Positions 27,931 to 38,119 of a stretch of 64,000 nucleotides of DNA are shown piece after piece. Position numbers and translations under genes: made by a program. Numbering within the stretch: position 1 is the stretch's first letter; the number at the start of each line of letters is the position of its first letter. The notes beneath the pieces were generated by a model, which saw only the letters and a list, made by a program, of their open reading frames with translations, ran no database searches and had not been told where the DNA came from. The stretch covers positions 784,501 to 848,500 of the forward strand of contig NZ_JAYKZY010000001.1 in the NCBI RefSeq assembly GCF_035818615.1. The letters are read 5' to 3'. The stretch is from Sphingobium sp. CR2-8. Lineage in GTDB: Bacteria; Pseudomonadota; Alphaproteobacteria; Sphingomonadales; Sphingomonadaceae.

Positions 27931-29181
27931 ATGAAGAAGCTTGGAGATCTGATAATGATCCTGGATTTACATCGCCAAGGTCTGAAGGTGGCCGTTATCG
28001 CCCGCCAGGTCGGGATCGACCGCAAGACCGTCCGTAAATACATTGCGCAAGGCATCGAAGTGCCGACCTACGGACCCAGGCAGCCACGCGAGCGTTTGCT
28101 TGACCCTTGGATGGACTATCTGAGGTCCAGGCTTGATGCCTATCCGGGTTTGAGCGCGCGGCGCCTTTTGCGCGAGATTTGCGAGCGTGGTTACACCGGC
28201 GGCTATAGCACCGTCCGCGATACGGTGCGTGCATTGCGACCGGCAGGCGGCGGCAGCCCCTTCGCCGTACGCTTCGAGACGCCGCCCGGGCAACAGGCAC
28301 AGGTCGATTTTGCTCAGTTCCGGGTGCGATTTACCAGCGCGCCGGACAGCGTCCAGATCGTGTGGTTGTTCTCGATGGTGCTGGGCTTCTCCCGGCTGAT
28401 CTGGGCGCGCTTCGCCCAGCGTCAAACGATGCAGACCGTATTGGCGTGCCACAGAGCCGCGTTCGAGGCGATCGGCGGCGTGCCGCGCGAAATCCTCTAC
28501 GATCGTATGAAGACAGCCGTTCTGGGCGAGGATGAGGATGGTCGCGTCGTTTACAACCGGACGCTCGGCGAGTTCGCTCACCATTATGGCTTTCTGCCAA
28601 AAGCCTGCCGCGCCTATCGGCCCGAAACCAAAGGCAAGGTGGAGAGGCCGTTCCGCTACATCCGTGAAGACTTCTTCTTGGGCGGCACGTTCCGCGATCT
28701 CGATGATCTCAACCTCCAGTTCGTAAACTGGCTTGGCAACGTCGCCAACCCGCGTGTTCACGCCTCCACCGGTCGTGTTGTCAACGAGGCGTTCGCCCAA
28801 GAGCAGCCGACACTGCAGCTCCTGCCTCTGATCCCGTTCGGCGCGGTTCTCAAGCTCGAACGCAGGATCAGTCATGAAGGCATGGTGAGCGTCGGCGGCA
28901 ATTATTACTCGGTGCCTGACGCGACACGACGGCGCGTGGTCGAGGTTCACAGCCTGGCGGACGAAATCCATATCTTCGAAGATAATCGGCTGATCGCACG
29001 ACATCCCCTGCTCGAGGGACGGCGACAACGCTCGCTGCTGGAAGGCCACCGGCGGCAATATCGGCCTAAAGAGGAAAACCCGGTTCCGCATGGCTTTACC
29101 GGCGAACTGGTCACGCGCCGCTCACTCGACTTCTACGCCGCCATCGGTCAGCAACTGGCGGCATCGGGAGCAAGAGCATGA
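27931..29181 (+). CDS. istA: IS21 transposase IstA
   Basis: A 416-residue DDE transposase. The N-terminal helix-turn-helix is VAVIARQVGIDRKTVRKYI; the catalytic core includes QVDFAQFRV with the first Asp, SRLIWARF, and ILYDRMKTAV, followed by PETKGKVERPFRYIREDF with the last acidic residue. The ATG at 27931 is preceded by GGGAGGCGC; the frame extends upstream to 27856 without family similarity. It cuts and joins the IS ends together with IstB. Confidence 0.94.
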   Translation: MKKLGDLIMILDLHRQGLKVAVIARQVGIDRKTVRKYIAQGIEVPTYGPRQPRERLLDPWMDYLRSRLDAYPGLSARRLLREICERGYTGGYSTVRDTVRALRPAGGGSPFAVRFETPPGQQAQVDFAQFRVRFTSAPDSVQIVWLFSMVLGFSRLIWARFAQRQTMQTVLACHRAAFEAIGGVPREILYDRMKTAVLGEDEDGRVVYNRTLGEFAHHYGFLPKACRAYRPETKGKVERPFRYIREDFFLGGTFRDLDDLNLQFVNWLGNVANPRVHASTGRVVNEAFAQEQPTLQLLPLIPFGAVLKLERRISHEGMVSVGGNYYSVPDATRRRVVEVHSLADEIHIFEDNRLIARHPLLEGRRQRSLLEGHRRQYRPKEENPVPHGFTGELVTRRSLDFYAAIGQQLAASGARA

Positions 29182-30053
29182 ACTCGCTTCTTCCTGATCC
29201 AACAGCGTCGCTGCTTGATCGCGTCAAGATCAGTATGGTCGGCCTCAAAATGCCGCGCGCCATCGAGGTCGTCGACACCTGCGTCTCCCGCCTCGATCGC
29301 GGCGAGATCACCGGGCTGGAGTTGGTCGAACAACTGCTGCTCGAGGAGCTGACGTTCCGCGAGGATCGGCGGATCCGGACCGCTTTGCGGATGGGCCGGC
29401 TCAATACTGTCAAAACCCTCGCCGGATACGACTTCTCGTTCCAGCCCTCGCTCGACAAAGCCCGCATCCTGGCGCTGGCCGAACTGAACTTCGTCGCGCG
29501 CTGCGAGGTCGTCCACCTGCTGGGGCCGCCCGGCACCGGCAAGAGCCACCTTGCCAGCGCACTTGGCCTGGAAGCCGTCAAAGCCGGCAAAAGCGTCTCG
29601 TTCATCACGCTTGCGGACTTGATCGGTGCGCTTGCCAAGGCCGAACGAGAGGGCTCGCTGCGCGAGAGGATCCGCTTCTACTGCAGGCCATCTTTGCTGA
29701 TCGTCGACGAGATCGGTTACCTCCCGGTCATACCCGGAGGTGGCAATCTGTTCTTCCAGCTGGTCAATGCGCGCTATGAAAAAGGGGCGATGATCCTCAC
29801 CTCGAACCGAGGCTTTGCCGAATGGGGCGAAATCTTCGGCAGCCCCGTCGTCGCCACCGCGCTGCTCGACCGCCTGTTGCATCACGCCATCGTCATCCAG
29901 ATCGATGGCTCGAGTTATCGCCTCAGGCGACATGCAGACCTACTACCCGAGCATGTGCGCTCGACCGCCCGGATCACGCCGCCGGCGCCGACAGAAGCTC
30001 GTCGCCGCGGGCGACCGCCAAAAGATGGAGGTGTACCGATGCCCGGCTCCTGA
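29178..30053 (+). CDS. istB: IS21 helper ATPase IstB
   Basis: A 291-residue AAA+ ATPase related to DnaC. The Walker A motif is GPPGTGKSH (about residues 116-124) and Walker B is LLIVDEIGY (about 174-182); [12 protein letters not shown] contains the sensor segment. IstB oligomerises on target DNA and recruits IstA. A Pro/Arg-rich tail (ARRRGRPPK) ends the protein. It starts with an ATGA overlap on istA. Confidence 0.94.
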   Translation: MNSLLPDPTASLLDRVKISMVGLKMPRAIEVVDTCVSRLDRGEITGLELVEQLLLEELTFREDRRIRTALRMGRLNTVKTLAGYDFSFQPSLDKARILALAELNFVARCEVVHLLGPPGTGKSHLASALGLEAVKAGKSVSFITLADLIGALAKAEREGSLRERIRFYCRPSLLIVDEIGYLPVIPGGGNLFFQLVNARYEKGAMILTSNRGFAEWGEIFGSPVVATALLDRLLHHAIVIQIDGSSYRLRRHADLLPEHVRSTARITPPAPTEARRRGRPPKDGGVPMPGS

Positions 30054-30129
30054 ACCTCAAACCGCAAAGTGGGCAATTTTTCTCTGCCCATTCCCGGGAA
30101 AATTACTGTGCCGTCGACACAGCGGCAAG

Positions 30130-30269
30130 CGAGCTGGTGTTCCCACCGAACTGGCAGAGCGCCTGAAGGCGTTGGAACGCGAGAACCGTGAGCTGCGGCA
30201 GGCCAACGAGATCCTGCGCAAGGCTTCCGCATATTTTGCCCAGGCGGAGCTCGACCGCCGGTTCAAGCG

Positions 30270-30273
<4 letters not shown>
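30130..30273 (+). pseudogene. IS3-family orfA, 3' remnant
   Basis: The last 47 codons of an IS3-type OrfA are readable: [18 protein letters not shown] followed by [16 protein letters not shown], the leucine-zipper end of the helix-turn-helix protein. The N-terminal part is missing where IS21 adjoins. It ends by overlapping the start of orfB (ATGA). Confidence 0.75.
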
Positions 30274-31176
<903 letters not shown>

Positions 31177-31211
31177 TTTAAGCTGAATGGCCTCCGGCAG
31201 TCCCGGTGCGG

Positions 31212-31275
31212 TTCAGAGCGGCTGCGCCGCGAAGTGGCCAAGCTGAAGGCGGAAAGAGACATACTAAAAAACCGT
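31212..31275 (+). pseudogene. Second IS3-type orfA fragment
   Basis: Codons ERLRREVAKLKAERDILK, the zipper region of another IS3-family OrfA, are followed by unrelated sequence. Only about 20 codons remain. It is the junction of a lost or deleted element. Confidence 0.5.
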
Positions 31276-31496
31276 CGCCGGCTGAGCCCGCCTGTGCGCG
31301 GTAGAAACGGGTCGTGCTATGGTGCGGTCGGGAGGGTCGCGGCCGATGGCTTATTGGAGGCATGATACCCCGTTAAAAAACGTGGCCCGTGGGTGTTTGC
31401 GTACTTGAGAGTGGTGACGCCGTTCTGCGGCGATCCCGGTTAGGAAGATGACGTTTAGCATCGCCCATACCCTCCTGTTTTGAAGGAGGACTTGGA

Positions 31497-31661
31497 ATGA
31501 AACGATCAAAATCCGGCGCGTTGTCCATGGTCAATCCACGCGCTGCTGCCATCGACATTGGATCGACCATGCATATGGCGGCCATAAATCCGAACGCCGA
31601 TGATGATCCGGTGCGAGCGTTTGGGACATTCACCGGCGATCTCCAAGATATGCGCGATGCC
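31497..31661 (+). pseudogene. IS110-family transposase, N-terminal fragment
   Basis: The frame starts MKRSKSGALSMVNPRAAAID and continues IGSTMHMAAINPNADDDPVR to FGTFTGDLQDM, the RuvC-like N-terminus of IS110-type transposases. The catalytic D in AAAIDIGS is visible. After about 55 codons similarity stops abruptly and the frame ends at 31721, so it is a truncated, inactive fragment. Confidence 0.7.
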
Positions 31662-31934
31662 GGCGGAGGGTACCGAAGGGATCAGCACCTCGACATCGCT
31701 GACGGCCTCATCTTTTCCTGACCGCGCGGGCGCCTGTGGACAGCGCATCGGCGTCGATCGTGTTCGTCCACGCGAATTCGCGACTTTCACTTCCTGGCCG
31801 GTTGCGCCCAGCTTTCAGCAAGAGTGCTGTCTATGTGGGCGCAGCCCAGAATTTCGATTTTCATGTCTGCGCCTTTCTGTTCACGACGAAATCGTACGAT
31901 CGCGGCACGCGCTGCCTCCCTTCGGATCGAAGGC
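31662..31934. other. Unassigned spacer
   Basis: About 270 bases between the IS110 fragment and the 3' end of the reductase gene. No frame on either strand resembles a known protein. It may be a scar of deleted sequence. Confidence 0.35.
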
Positions 31935-32675
31935 TCACTTCGGAGCCGTGACCTCGCGGTTGCGCGCGACGATCTGCTCGTGGCTGATAGGGGAATTCTC
32001 CTCCATAAAACTCTTGATCAGCGCGTCGCGGTCAAGGGGCGCGCGGACCTTGTCCGCTGAAGACAGGGCATCCTGCAACTCAAGCAGCGTCAGTTCGGTG
32101 CAATAGGCGGGGGTGCCAGGCTGCTGGCGCCAGGACCCTGCAAGATCGCCTGCATCCACAGCATCGAAGCCAGTTTCGTTCACCAGACGGCTCGCAATGG
32201 CCTTGGCGTGCCCGTCATCGCCCGCGACGGGGACCGCGATCCGGCCGGCCGTACCCTCTGCCGTGCCCGCGCTGTCGAGGGTTTCCGCAAGAACCGCGTT
32301 GAACGCCTTGACCACCGGCCGGCCCAGTTGCTCGCTTGACCAGACGCTTTCCGGCATGCCACCATCGACGTCCGCAATGTTTCCGTCGCGAAAAGGATAG
32401 TAGTTGCCGGTGTCAATCAAGACCACGCCGGCCGGTACGTCAGTCAAGACGCTGGCAACAATGGGGATCTGCGCGAACGGAATCGAGAGGATGATCGCCT
32501 CGACGTCCTTGACCGCATCCTGCGCTGTGACCGGGACCGCGCCGATCTCCGCCGCCTTGTCGCGGATGTCGTCAGGTCCCTTCGCGCCCGCCAGCTTCAC
32601 CGAATGGCCAGCGGCCGCCAGCTTTCGTGCGATTGTACCGCCGATATTTCCTGCGCCGATGATGCCGATCTTCAT
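31935..32675 (-). CDS. NADPH-dependent F420 reductase-like (Fno-type) oxidoreductase
   Basis: A 246-residue protein with an N-terminal Rossmann motif GIIGAGNIGGTIARKL (NADP binding), a SIPFAQIP strand end, and the conserved DTGNYYPFRDG and VVKAFNAV segments of the F420_oxidored/NADP-reductase family. Archaeal relatives transfer hydride between F420H2 and NADP; many bacterial relatives use other acceptors. The gene ends a two-gene minus-strand operon with the flavin monooxygenase upstream (33 bases). ATG 32675 with AGGA seven bases before it is preferred over ATG 32681. The F420 genes at 15.6-17.9 kb make the deazaflavin role possible here, but this is inference. Confidence 0.82.
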   Translation of the reverse strand: MKIGIIGAGNIGGTIARKLAAAGHSVKLAGAKGPDDIRDKAAEIGAVPVTAQDAVKDVEAIILSIPFAQIPIVASVLTDVPAGVVLIDTGNYYPFRDGNIADVDGGMPESVWSSEQLGRPVVKAFNAVLAETLDSAGTAEGTAGRIAVPVAGDDGHAKAIASRLVNETGFDAVDAGDLAGSWRQQPGTPAYCTELTLLELQDALSSADKVRAPLDRDALIKSFMEENSPISHEQIVARNREVTAPK

Positions 32676-32708
32676 GTCCATATCCTATCTTGGTAAGAGG
32701 TGGGTGGG

Positions 32709-34037
32709 TCAGCGAGAGACGCGCGGATCGATTCCATATTGGCCGGGCACGCCCAGATGATCACGTAGGGTGCTGCCCTCGTAGTCCCGGTGGAACAGCC
32801 CCCGATCTTGGAGGATCGGCAGGACGTAGTCGATAAAGGGATCGAGCCCGTCTGCGTAGACGTCAGGCGACACCCAGAAGCCGTCGGCGGCCTCGGCTTC
32901 GAACCATTCCTGCATGTGATCGGCGACCTCGGTTGGCGGTCCGGCCACGACCGGCTGATAATCGATCACGCCATGCGCGAGGATATCGCGCACGGACCAG
33001 CCCTCACGCGCGACCGCCAGCGCGCGGAGTGAACGCGGGTCTCCGGGTGATGGACGGGCGACAGCAAGCTGCTGCGGCGACAATGGTTCGTCGAGCCGGA
33101 CCAGATCGATCCGTACCCCAAGCATCTGCTGGAGATACGAGGCACGCTGAGGGAAAGCCCGTTCGGTCAGCGTGATGCGGCGATCGAGCGCCGTGCGCTT
33201 GTCGTCGGCGATGGTGGTCATCAACCCCGCGATGAACTTGATCTCGTCCGGATTGCGCCCGGCGCGTTTGGCAGCATCGCGGAACGCGGAACGGTGGGCG
33301 CGCCCTTCCTCGATGGTGAACGCCGCGCCGATGACGGCACTGGCGAAGCGGCCCGCAAGGTTCAGGGCGTTCGAGCTACTTCCGCCCGCATGGAAGACGA
33401 CGGGCTGGCCCTGTTCCGAGGGTGGGATGTAAAGCGGTCCGCGCGAGGCGACGAACCGTCCCCCCAGATTGATCGGCGCGACCTCGCTCGTCCTGGCGAA
33501 CTGGCCAGACGTCTGGTCGTGCACCCAGGCGTCCTTGCCCCAGCTGCCCCATAGCGCCTGCACGAGCTGGACCATCTCATGAGCGCGGCTGTAGCGATCC
33601 CCGCTCGACGGGATCTTCAGGCCGTAATTCGCAGCGACATCCTCACCCGCGGAAGTCACGGCGTTCCAGCCTGCCCGTCCGTGACTCATTATGTCGAGGG
33701 CCTTGAACTGCCGCGCGAGATTGTAAGGTTCGTTGAACGTAGTCGAACCCGTGGCGACGAGGCCGATCCGCTCGGTGCCGCGAGCGACCGCGGCCAGCGT
33801 CATCATGACGTCAAGGTTGAAGCCGGGCAATTCATGTTCGATGTCGGCGGCCACGGCGCTGGGACCGTCGGGCAGGAAAAGGAAATGCAGCTTGCCCCGC
33901 TCGGCGGCCTGCGCTTGCCTGACCTTTGCGTCGAAGCTTATATAGCTTAGAGGATCGACCCCGGCCATGCGCCATGAGCCGGGCAAGGAGCCGTATCCAT
34001 TGCCCAGATGCATGCCGATAATCATTTGTCGGGTCAT
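32709..34037 (-). CDS. LLM-class flavin-dependent monooxygenase (NtaA/SnaA/DszA type)
   Basis: A 442-residue bacterial-luciferase-fold monooxygenase. The start MTRQMIIGMHLGNGYGSLPG and the segments HFLFLPDGPS, VATGSTTFNEPYNLARQF, GRAGWNAVTSAGEDVAANYG and VFHAGGSSSNALNLAGRFA are typical of the nitrilotriacetate/pristinamycin/dibenzothiophene-sulfone group. These use reduced FMN from a partner reductase and O2. No classical flavin reductase is adjacent; the downstream gene is an Fno-like NADP enzyme. The start has GAGGAC upstream. The gene diverges from a TetR regulator and twin operators lie in its leader. Substrate is unknown. Confidence 0.9.
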   Translation of the reverse strand: MTRQMIIGMHLGNGYGSLPGSWRMAGVDPLSYISFDAKVRQAQAAERGKLHFLFLPDGPSAVAADIEHELPGFNLDVMMTLAAVARGTERIGLVATGSTTFNEPYNLARQFKALDIMSHGRAGWNAVTSAGEDVAANYGLKIPSSGDRYSRAHEMVQLVQALWGSWGKDAWVHDQTSGQFARTSEVAPINLGGRFVASRGPLYIPPSEQGQPVVFHAGGSSSNALNLAGRFASAVIGAAFTIEEGRAHRSAFRDAAKRAGRNPDEIKFIAGLMTTIADDKRTALDRRITLTERAFPQRASYLQQMLGVRIDLVRLDEPLSPQQLAVARPSPGDPRSLRALAVAREGWSVRDILAHGVIDYQPVVAGPPTEVADHMQEWFEAEAADGFWVSPDVYADGLDPFIDYVLPILQDRGLFHRDYEGSTLRDHLGVPGQYGIDPRVSR

Positions 34038-34096
34038 TATGTCCTCGGTCCGTGCGCAGATGCCGCCCTGTTTAAAAGGACGATAGTACATTATAT

Positions 34097-34140
34097 GGAG
34101 ACACTCTCCGATCGATGGCATAAATACGGAGACACTCTCC
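34097..34140. promoter_or_regulatory. Two identical palindromic operators, three helical turns apart
   Basis: GGAGACACTCTCC (GGAGA-CAC-TCTCC, a perfect inverted repeat) occurs at 34097-34109 and 34128-34140, each followed by GAT. The centres are 31 bp apart, close to three DNA turns, so two dimers would bind the same face. The site is between the monooxygenase start (34037) and the TetR start (34165). It is very likely the binding site of that TetR protein, controlling both genes. Confidence 0.75.
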
Positions 34141-34164
34141 GATTTTCAAGGTCTGGACTAAATC

Positions 34165-34749
34165 ATGTTTCAATCGCCGACCGTGCCAAGCTCTCGGAGG
34201 GACGCGCAACACAACCGCGCCCACATTTTGGAGGTGGCTAGGCAGGCGTTCGACCGTGACAGTGTCGACGTTTCCATGGATGCCATCGCGAAGCTGGCGG
34301 GCGTTGGGCCCGGTACTCTCTACCGCCATTTTCCAAACAAGGACGCCCTGCTGGCCGCGCTGCTGGTCATTCACTATGAAGACCTTGACAATCGTCGCGT
34401 CGAAATCGAATCTGGAGAGAGCGATGCGGGCCGAGTCCTTGAGCTTTGGATAGAAGCTCTGGGCGACTGGATGCTGGCTTATGAAGGCCTGCCTGAGCCG
34501 TTGCGGGCAGCGTGCCGGAAGGATTCCCCGCTATCCCCGACGTGCGGTGCCGTTATCGAGACGACAGAGCGCATTTTGAAGGTCGCGCAGGAAGAAGGCC
34601 TCGCACGACAGTCAGCTAAAGGTCGCGACATTTTTTTGGGGGCACTGGCGATCGCTTGGGCAAGCGGCGCTGCAGCAGCTGGGGATGACACTAGAAACCT
34701 ACTTCGCGACGTTTTCCAACGAGGATGGTCGCAGCCCAAAATTACATAA
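34165..34749 (+). CDS. TetR-family regulator
   Basis: A 194-residue repressor. The helix-turn-helix is at about residues 36-57 (VSMDAIAKLAGVGPGTLYRH-FPNK), preceded by the usual N-terminal helix RAHILEVARQAF. The C-terminal ligand domain ends GRDIFLGALAIAWASGAAAA. It is divergent from the NtaA-type monooxygenase and presumably represses it until substrate is present. A decayed relative of its C-terminal end is found at 47969-48083. Confidence 0.9.
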   Translation: MFQSPTVPSSRRDAQHNRAHILEVARQAFDRDSVDVSMDAIAKLAGVGPGTLYRHFPNKDALLAALLVIHYEDLDNRRVEIESGESDAGRVLELWIEALGDWMLAYEGLPEPLRAACRKDSPLSPTCGAVIETTERILKVAQEEGLARQSAKGRDIFLGALAIAWASGAAAAGDDTRNLLRDVFQRGWSQPKIT

Positions 34750-34758
34750 ACAGAGAAA

Positions 34759-35571
34759 TCATGTAATACTACTGTGAGCGCCATTTAGAAATGCCGGATG
34801 GCGCAACATGTCCGATAGCGTCGCGCGATTGGGACGATTCCAGCAGACATCTCCCTTGTTCGGCCCGCTCCGCACGCGATCAGGCAATTGCAGGTCATGG
34901 TCGACGAGATAACGCAGCACACCGCTGACCGATCGCCCCCGCTCGAAGACAGCGAAGACCAAGCGGATTGCACGCTGCACTCCCTCATCTGGATCCAGTG
35001 CGACCTCGCCCGAAGGCTTCAGCACGTAGCCAAGCGGAAGGCCCAAAAAGAGTTAGCCACGACGGGCATTGGCACATCGGCCTTCGTGTATGCGGGCCTT
35101 GAGGATGTGAAGCTCCGCCTCGCTCATCCTTCCCTTGAGCCCAAGCAGAAGGCGATCATTGTAAGCGCCGGGATCATAAATACCATCGGCATCGCCAATG
35201 AGCGTGTCGAACAGAGCGCACATTTCGAGCAGTTGGTGCCAGTCGCAGCACGATCGTGCCAAGCGCGACACTTCGATCCCAAGAACCAACCCAACATGGC
35301 CGAGCCCCACTTCCGCGACAAGCCGCTGGAAGCCCGGCCGGTCTAGCGCCGATGATCCAGAACGTCCAAGGTCATCATCGATGATGGTCACCTGCTCGCT
35401 CCGCCAGCCGAGCCCACAAACTCGATCAGCAAGGCCATATTGCAAGCGGGTCGACTCTCTGTTTTCTACTACCTGCCGCGGCGTCGACTGACGGACATAA
35501 ACGACGACCTGCCGCTCTGGATGGCGCGGCAGGACCTTTTCAGCCAGCGCCCTGGTGAGTTCCATTGTCAT
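34759..35571 (-). pseudogene. Large serine recombinase with premature TAA, C-terminally truncated
   Basis: The N-terminal resolvase domain is clear: VVVYVRQSTPRQ with the catalytic Ser, DDDLGRSGSSALDRPGFQRL and GLVLGIEVSRLARS. At 35053-35055 an in-frame TAA interrupts ARRG-[stop]-LFLGLPLGYV; relatives have GE, so a GAA-to-TAA change is likely. The reading frame is otherwise continuous through the recombinase domain (PNKGDVCWNRPNRATLSDML-RHPAF) and ends at 34759, far short of the family's usual C-terminal zinc-ribbon and coiled coil. Inactive as it stands unless the stop is suppressed. Confidence 0.8.
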
Positions 35572-35695
35572 GGCTTGCCTCCCGCGGAAGCGATAGCTGT
35601 CGCTGGATCAGCTCCCCCAAAATGACCACAAGCCGCCGGCGTCGATCCGTCGGCAGATCTGTCCAATGGATGTTCTTCCGATATAAAATCGCCAT
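35540..35695 (-). CDS. Small ORF preceding the recombinase
   Basis: A 51-residue frame from ATG 35695 to TGA 35540-35542, overlapping the start of the recombinase by 32 bases. It has MAILYRKNIHWTDLPTDRRR and VVILGELIQRQLSLPREA. Overlapping small genes of this kind often precede transposon-type recombinases and are co-translated with them. Function is unknown. Confidence 0.4.
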   Translation of the reverse strand: MAILYRKNIHWTDLPTDRRRRLVVILGELIQRQLSLPREASHDNGTHQGAG

Positions 35696-35766
35696 GCCTC
35701 GCAATCCAACGGACCTAGCTCAAAAGCGCGCCATGGCCCACCTGCGGCACTAAATGAACCTGTGAC

Positions 35767-36587
35767 TCAGAGGTTCCAACGCCATGCCCTCTCGATCGGA
35801 TTGAAGTCGGGACTATATGACGGGAGGAAGAGCATGCGCGCGCCAACTGCTTCGATCGCCTCGCGGGCTGCCGCTGTTTTGTGAGCCGGCAGATTGTCGA
35901 GAATGACAATGTCGCCGGGGCGCAGCGTTGGGGCCAGAAGCTGCTGGGCATCGGCCCCGAACCATTCGCCTGTCATGGGGCCGTCCAGGACCATGCGCAG
36001 TCATCCCCGTCAAGCGCAACGCGCCGGTGAAGGTGGTGGTTTTCCAATGGCCGTGCGGGATTGGCGACCGACATCGCATGCCGCGCCTTGCCCGTCGGCG
36101 CAGACGCGCCATCTTCGTTGACGCGCCGGTCTCGTAGATGAACACCAACTGCTCGGGGTTGAGATCAGGCTGCGCCTTGAACCATGCGCGCCGCCACCCG
36201 AGAACTTCAGGCCGCTCCCGCTCGCTGGCGTGCGCGGTTTTTTTTGACCGTCATCGAGTGACGGTCGAGGAAGCGCCAGATGGTGTTCGGTGCAAATACG
36301 GCTCCATGCTCCGATCGCAGCATCTCGGCCAGTTCAACCGGCGTGATGTCCACCTGCTCGTCGATCGCACCGAGACTAACATCGCGATGGGCTTTAATCC
36401 GCCGTGACCGCATGTCGCCGCCCTGGGGCTTCGCCCGTGTCGATCCGCTCTCTCGCCATTCGCGAACCCAGCGAACCGCGCTCGCCGCCGTAACTCCAAA
36501 ACGCTCGGCTGCCGCGCGCCGTGACAAACCGCCATCGACCGCCGAAATCACCCGCGAACGCAAATCCTCTGAGATGGACTTCGTCAT
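35767..36587 (-). pseudogene. IS630-family transposase, copy 1, with several frameshifts
   Basis: The N-terminal half (MTKSISEDLRSRVISAVDGG, helix-turn-helix SRRAAAERFGVTAASAVRW) is read to KKNRARQRAG, where an eight-T run at 36239-36246 marks a frameshift. A second frame carries VFIYETGASTKMARLRRRARRG with the first catalytic residues (normally FIDETG, here Tyr). A third begins after missing bases near 35995 with VLDGPMTGEWFGADAQQLLA and ends DNLPAHKTAAAREAIEA and SYSPDFNPIERAW. The C-terminal end is divergent. It is clearly decayed. Confidence 0.8.
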
Positions 36588-36663
36588 GCCAGGCTGGCCT
36601 CCTCGTCCAACTGACATGATGAATTAGATTTTCCAGTCTAAGGAAAGACCCTTGATTCAATGG

Positions 36664-38093
36664 GATCGTGCCCCAAGGCGTGGTGTAGGTTCGCCTGCGG
36701 TAGTCACAGCGACCTCCGGCTAAGCCGGGCTGATCAAGCTGCCATGGCAGGCAACGTGATGATGGGATTATCGCTTAAACCTGAGACGCTCTCAAGCGTC
36801 ATGTAACGGCATCGCTGCACGGCCCATTCATCATTCTGTTCCAAGAGGATAGCACCAACAAGGCGGGTGATCGCCTCTTCGTTGGGGAAGATACCGACAA
36901 CATCGGTGCGCCGCTTGATCTCGCCATTGAGCCGCTCGATCGGATTGTTGCTGTGCAACTTTGTGCGATGTTGGGCTGGGAAGGTCATGTAGGCCAGCAC
37001 ATCCTCCTCGGCGCTGTCCATCAGGGCAGCGAGTTTTGGCACGGTAGGGCGCAATTGATCGGCGACGCTACGCCATTGGGCCTTTGCGGCCTCTGGAGTT
37101 TCCTGGGCGAAAGCGGTGGCGATGAATGCCGACACGACCCGGCGTCCGCTCTTGCTGGCATGGGCCAGCGCATTGCGCATGAAATGAACCCGGCATCGCT
37201 GCCAGGTGGCGCTGAACACTTTGGCGACGGAAGCTTTTATGCCTTCATGGGAATCGGAGATCACCAGCTTCACGCCGCGCAGACCGCGACGGGCAAGGCT
37301 GCGTAGAAAATCGGTCCAGAAGACCTCAGCTTCGGAATGACCGATCGCCATGCCGAGCACTTCGCGCCGGCCATCGTTGTTGACGCCGACGGCGATGATG
37401 ACGGCGACCGAGACAATGCGACCGGCCCGCCGCACTTTGATATAGGTCGCGTCCATCCACAGGTAGGGCCAGTCGCCTTCAATCGGACGATCGAGAAAAG
37501 CCTTCACGCGTTCATCGATCTCCACGCACAGCCGGCTAACCTGGCTCTTTGAGATACCGCTCATCCCCATGGCCTTCACCAAATCATCGACCGAGCGGGT
37601 TGAAATGCCTTGGATATAGGCTTCCTGAATGACGGCCGTCAGCGCTTTCTCCGCCAAGCGATGGGGCTCCAGGAACCGGGGAAAATATGTTCCCTTGCGC
37701 AGCTTGGGGATCCGCAGCTCGACCGTGCCTGCTCGCGTCTCCCAGTCCCGATCCCGATAGCCGTTGCGCTGTGCCAAGCGCTCAGGATCTTTCTCACCAT
37801 AGGCAGCGCCGGTCACACTGCCCACCTCCAGTTCCATCAGCCGCTGCGCGGCAAAGCCGATCATGTCGCGTAGAAAATCGCCGTCGGCTGTCTTCCCAAC
37901 CAGGGCGTGCAGGTCCATCTTGTCAGAGGTCATCGGTGGTCTCCGTAAGTTGAGCTTCGCAACTCCAACTTATCCGAAGTTCGCCGGTGACCACCCGCGA
38001 AACTGACCGGCCGCTACAGCGCTTTATCGATGAGCGCGCGTCCGGTCAGCTTCGCTAACCCTCAAAACCTACACCACCACCAGGAGCACGACC
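36664..38093 (-). mobile_element. IS256-family element, copy 1
   Basis: About 1430 bp with imperfect ends (GATCGTGCCCC-type left, GGTCGTGCTCC-type right, both followed inside by GGTGTAG). TTCAATGG at 36656-36663 and TTCAATGA at 38094-38101 form a 7-of-8 target duplication. It carries one intact transposase gene and lies inside the terminus of an IS630 remnant. Confidence 0.85.
36734..37933 (-). CDS. IS256-family transposase
   Basis: A 399-residue intact Mutator/IS256-type DDE transposase. It shows [19 protein letters not shown] (helix-turn-helix), [15 protein letters not shown] with the first catalytic Asp, [17 protein letters not shown] with the second, [13 protein letters not shown], and [20 protein letters not shown] with the final Glu. 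The ATG at 37933 has GGAG eight bases upstream. A homologous copy with an internal deletion lies at 59203-60058. Confidence 0.95.
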   Translation of the reverse strand: MTSDKMDLHALVGKTADGDFLRDMIGFAAQRLMELEVGSVTGAAYGEKDPERLAQRNGYRDRDWETRAGTVELRIPKLRKGTYFPRFLEPHRLAEKALTAVIQEAYIQGISTRSVDDLVKAMGMSGISKSQVSRLCVEIDERVKAFLDRPIEGDWPYLWMDATYIKVRRAGRIVSVAVIIAVGVNNDGRREVLGMAIGHSEAEVFWTDFLRSLARRGLRGVKLVISDSHEGIKASVAKVFSATWQRCRVHFMRNALAHASKSGRRVVSAFIATAFAQETPEAAKAQWRSVADQLRPTVPKLAALMDSAEEDVLAYMTFPAQHRTKLHSNNPIERLNGEIKRRTDVVGIFPNEEAITRLVGAILLEQNDEWAVQRCRYMTLESVSGLSDNPIITLPAMAA

Positions 38094-38119
38094 TTCAATG
38101 AGATCGGATTATGTTCTAG

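Larger units (their letters stand above)
27826..30080 (+). mobile_element. IS21-family insertion sequence (istAB)
   Basis: istA and istB overlap by four bases. The left end reads TGAAAATTCCCCACTT and the right end, reversed, GAAAAATTGCCCACTT, a recognisable imperfect terminal repeat. The right border is approximate. Immediately to its right is the 3' part of an IS3-type orfA, so IS21 probably landed inside or beside that element. Confidence 0.85.
35757..38117 (-). mobile_element. IS630 element remnant interrupted by IS256
   Basis: The element begins, in its own direction, at a terminus reading GAACATAATCCGATCTC next to a TA at 38117-38118. This matches, inverted, the other copy's end GAGTGATCGGATTCTGCTC before TA near 42763. 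IS256 copy 1 (36664-38093) sits between this terminus and the transposase gene. The far end is lost near 35757. Confidence 0.6.
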
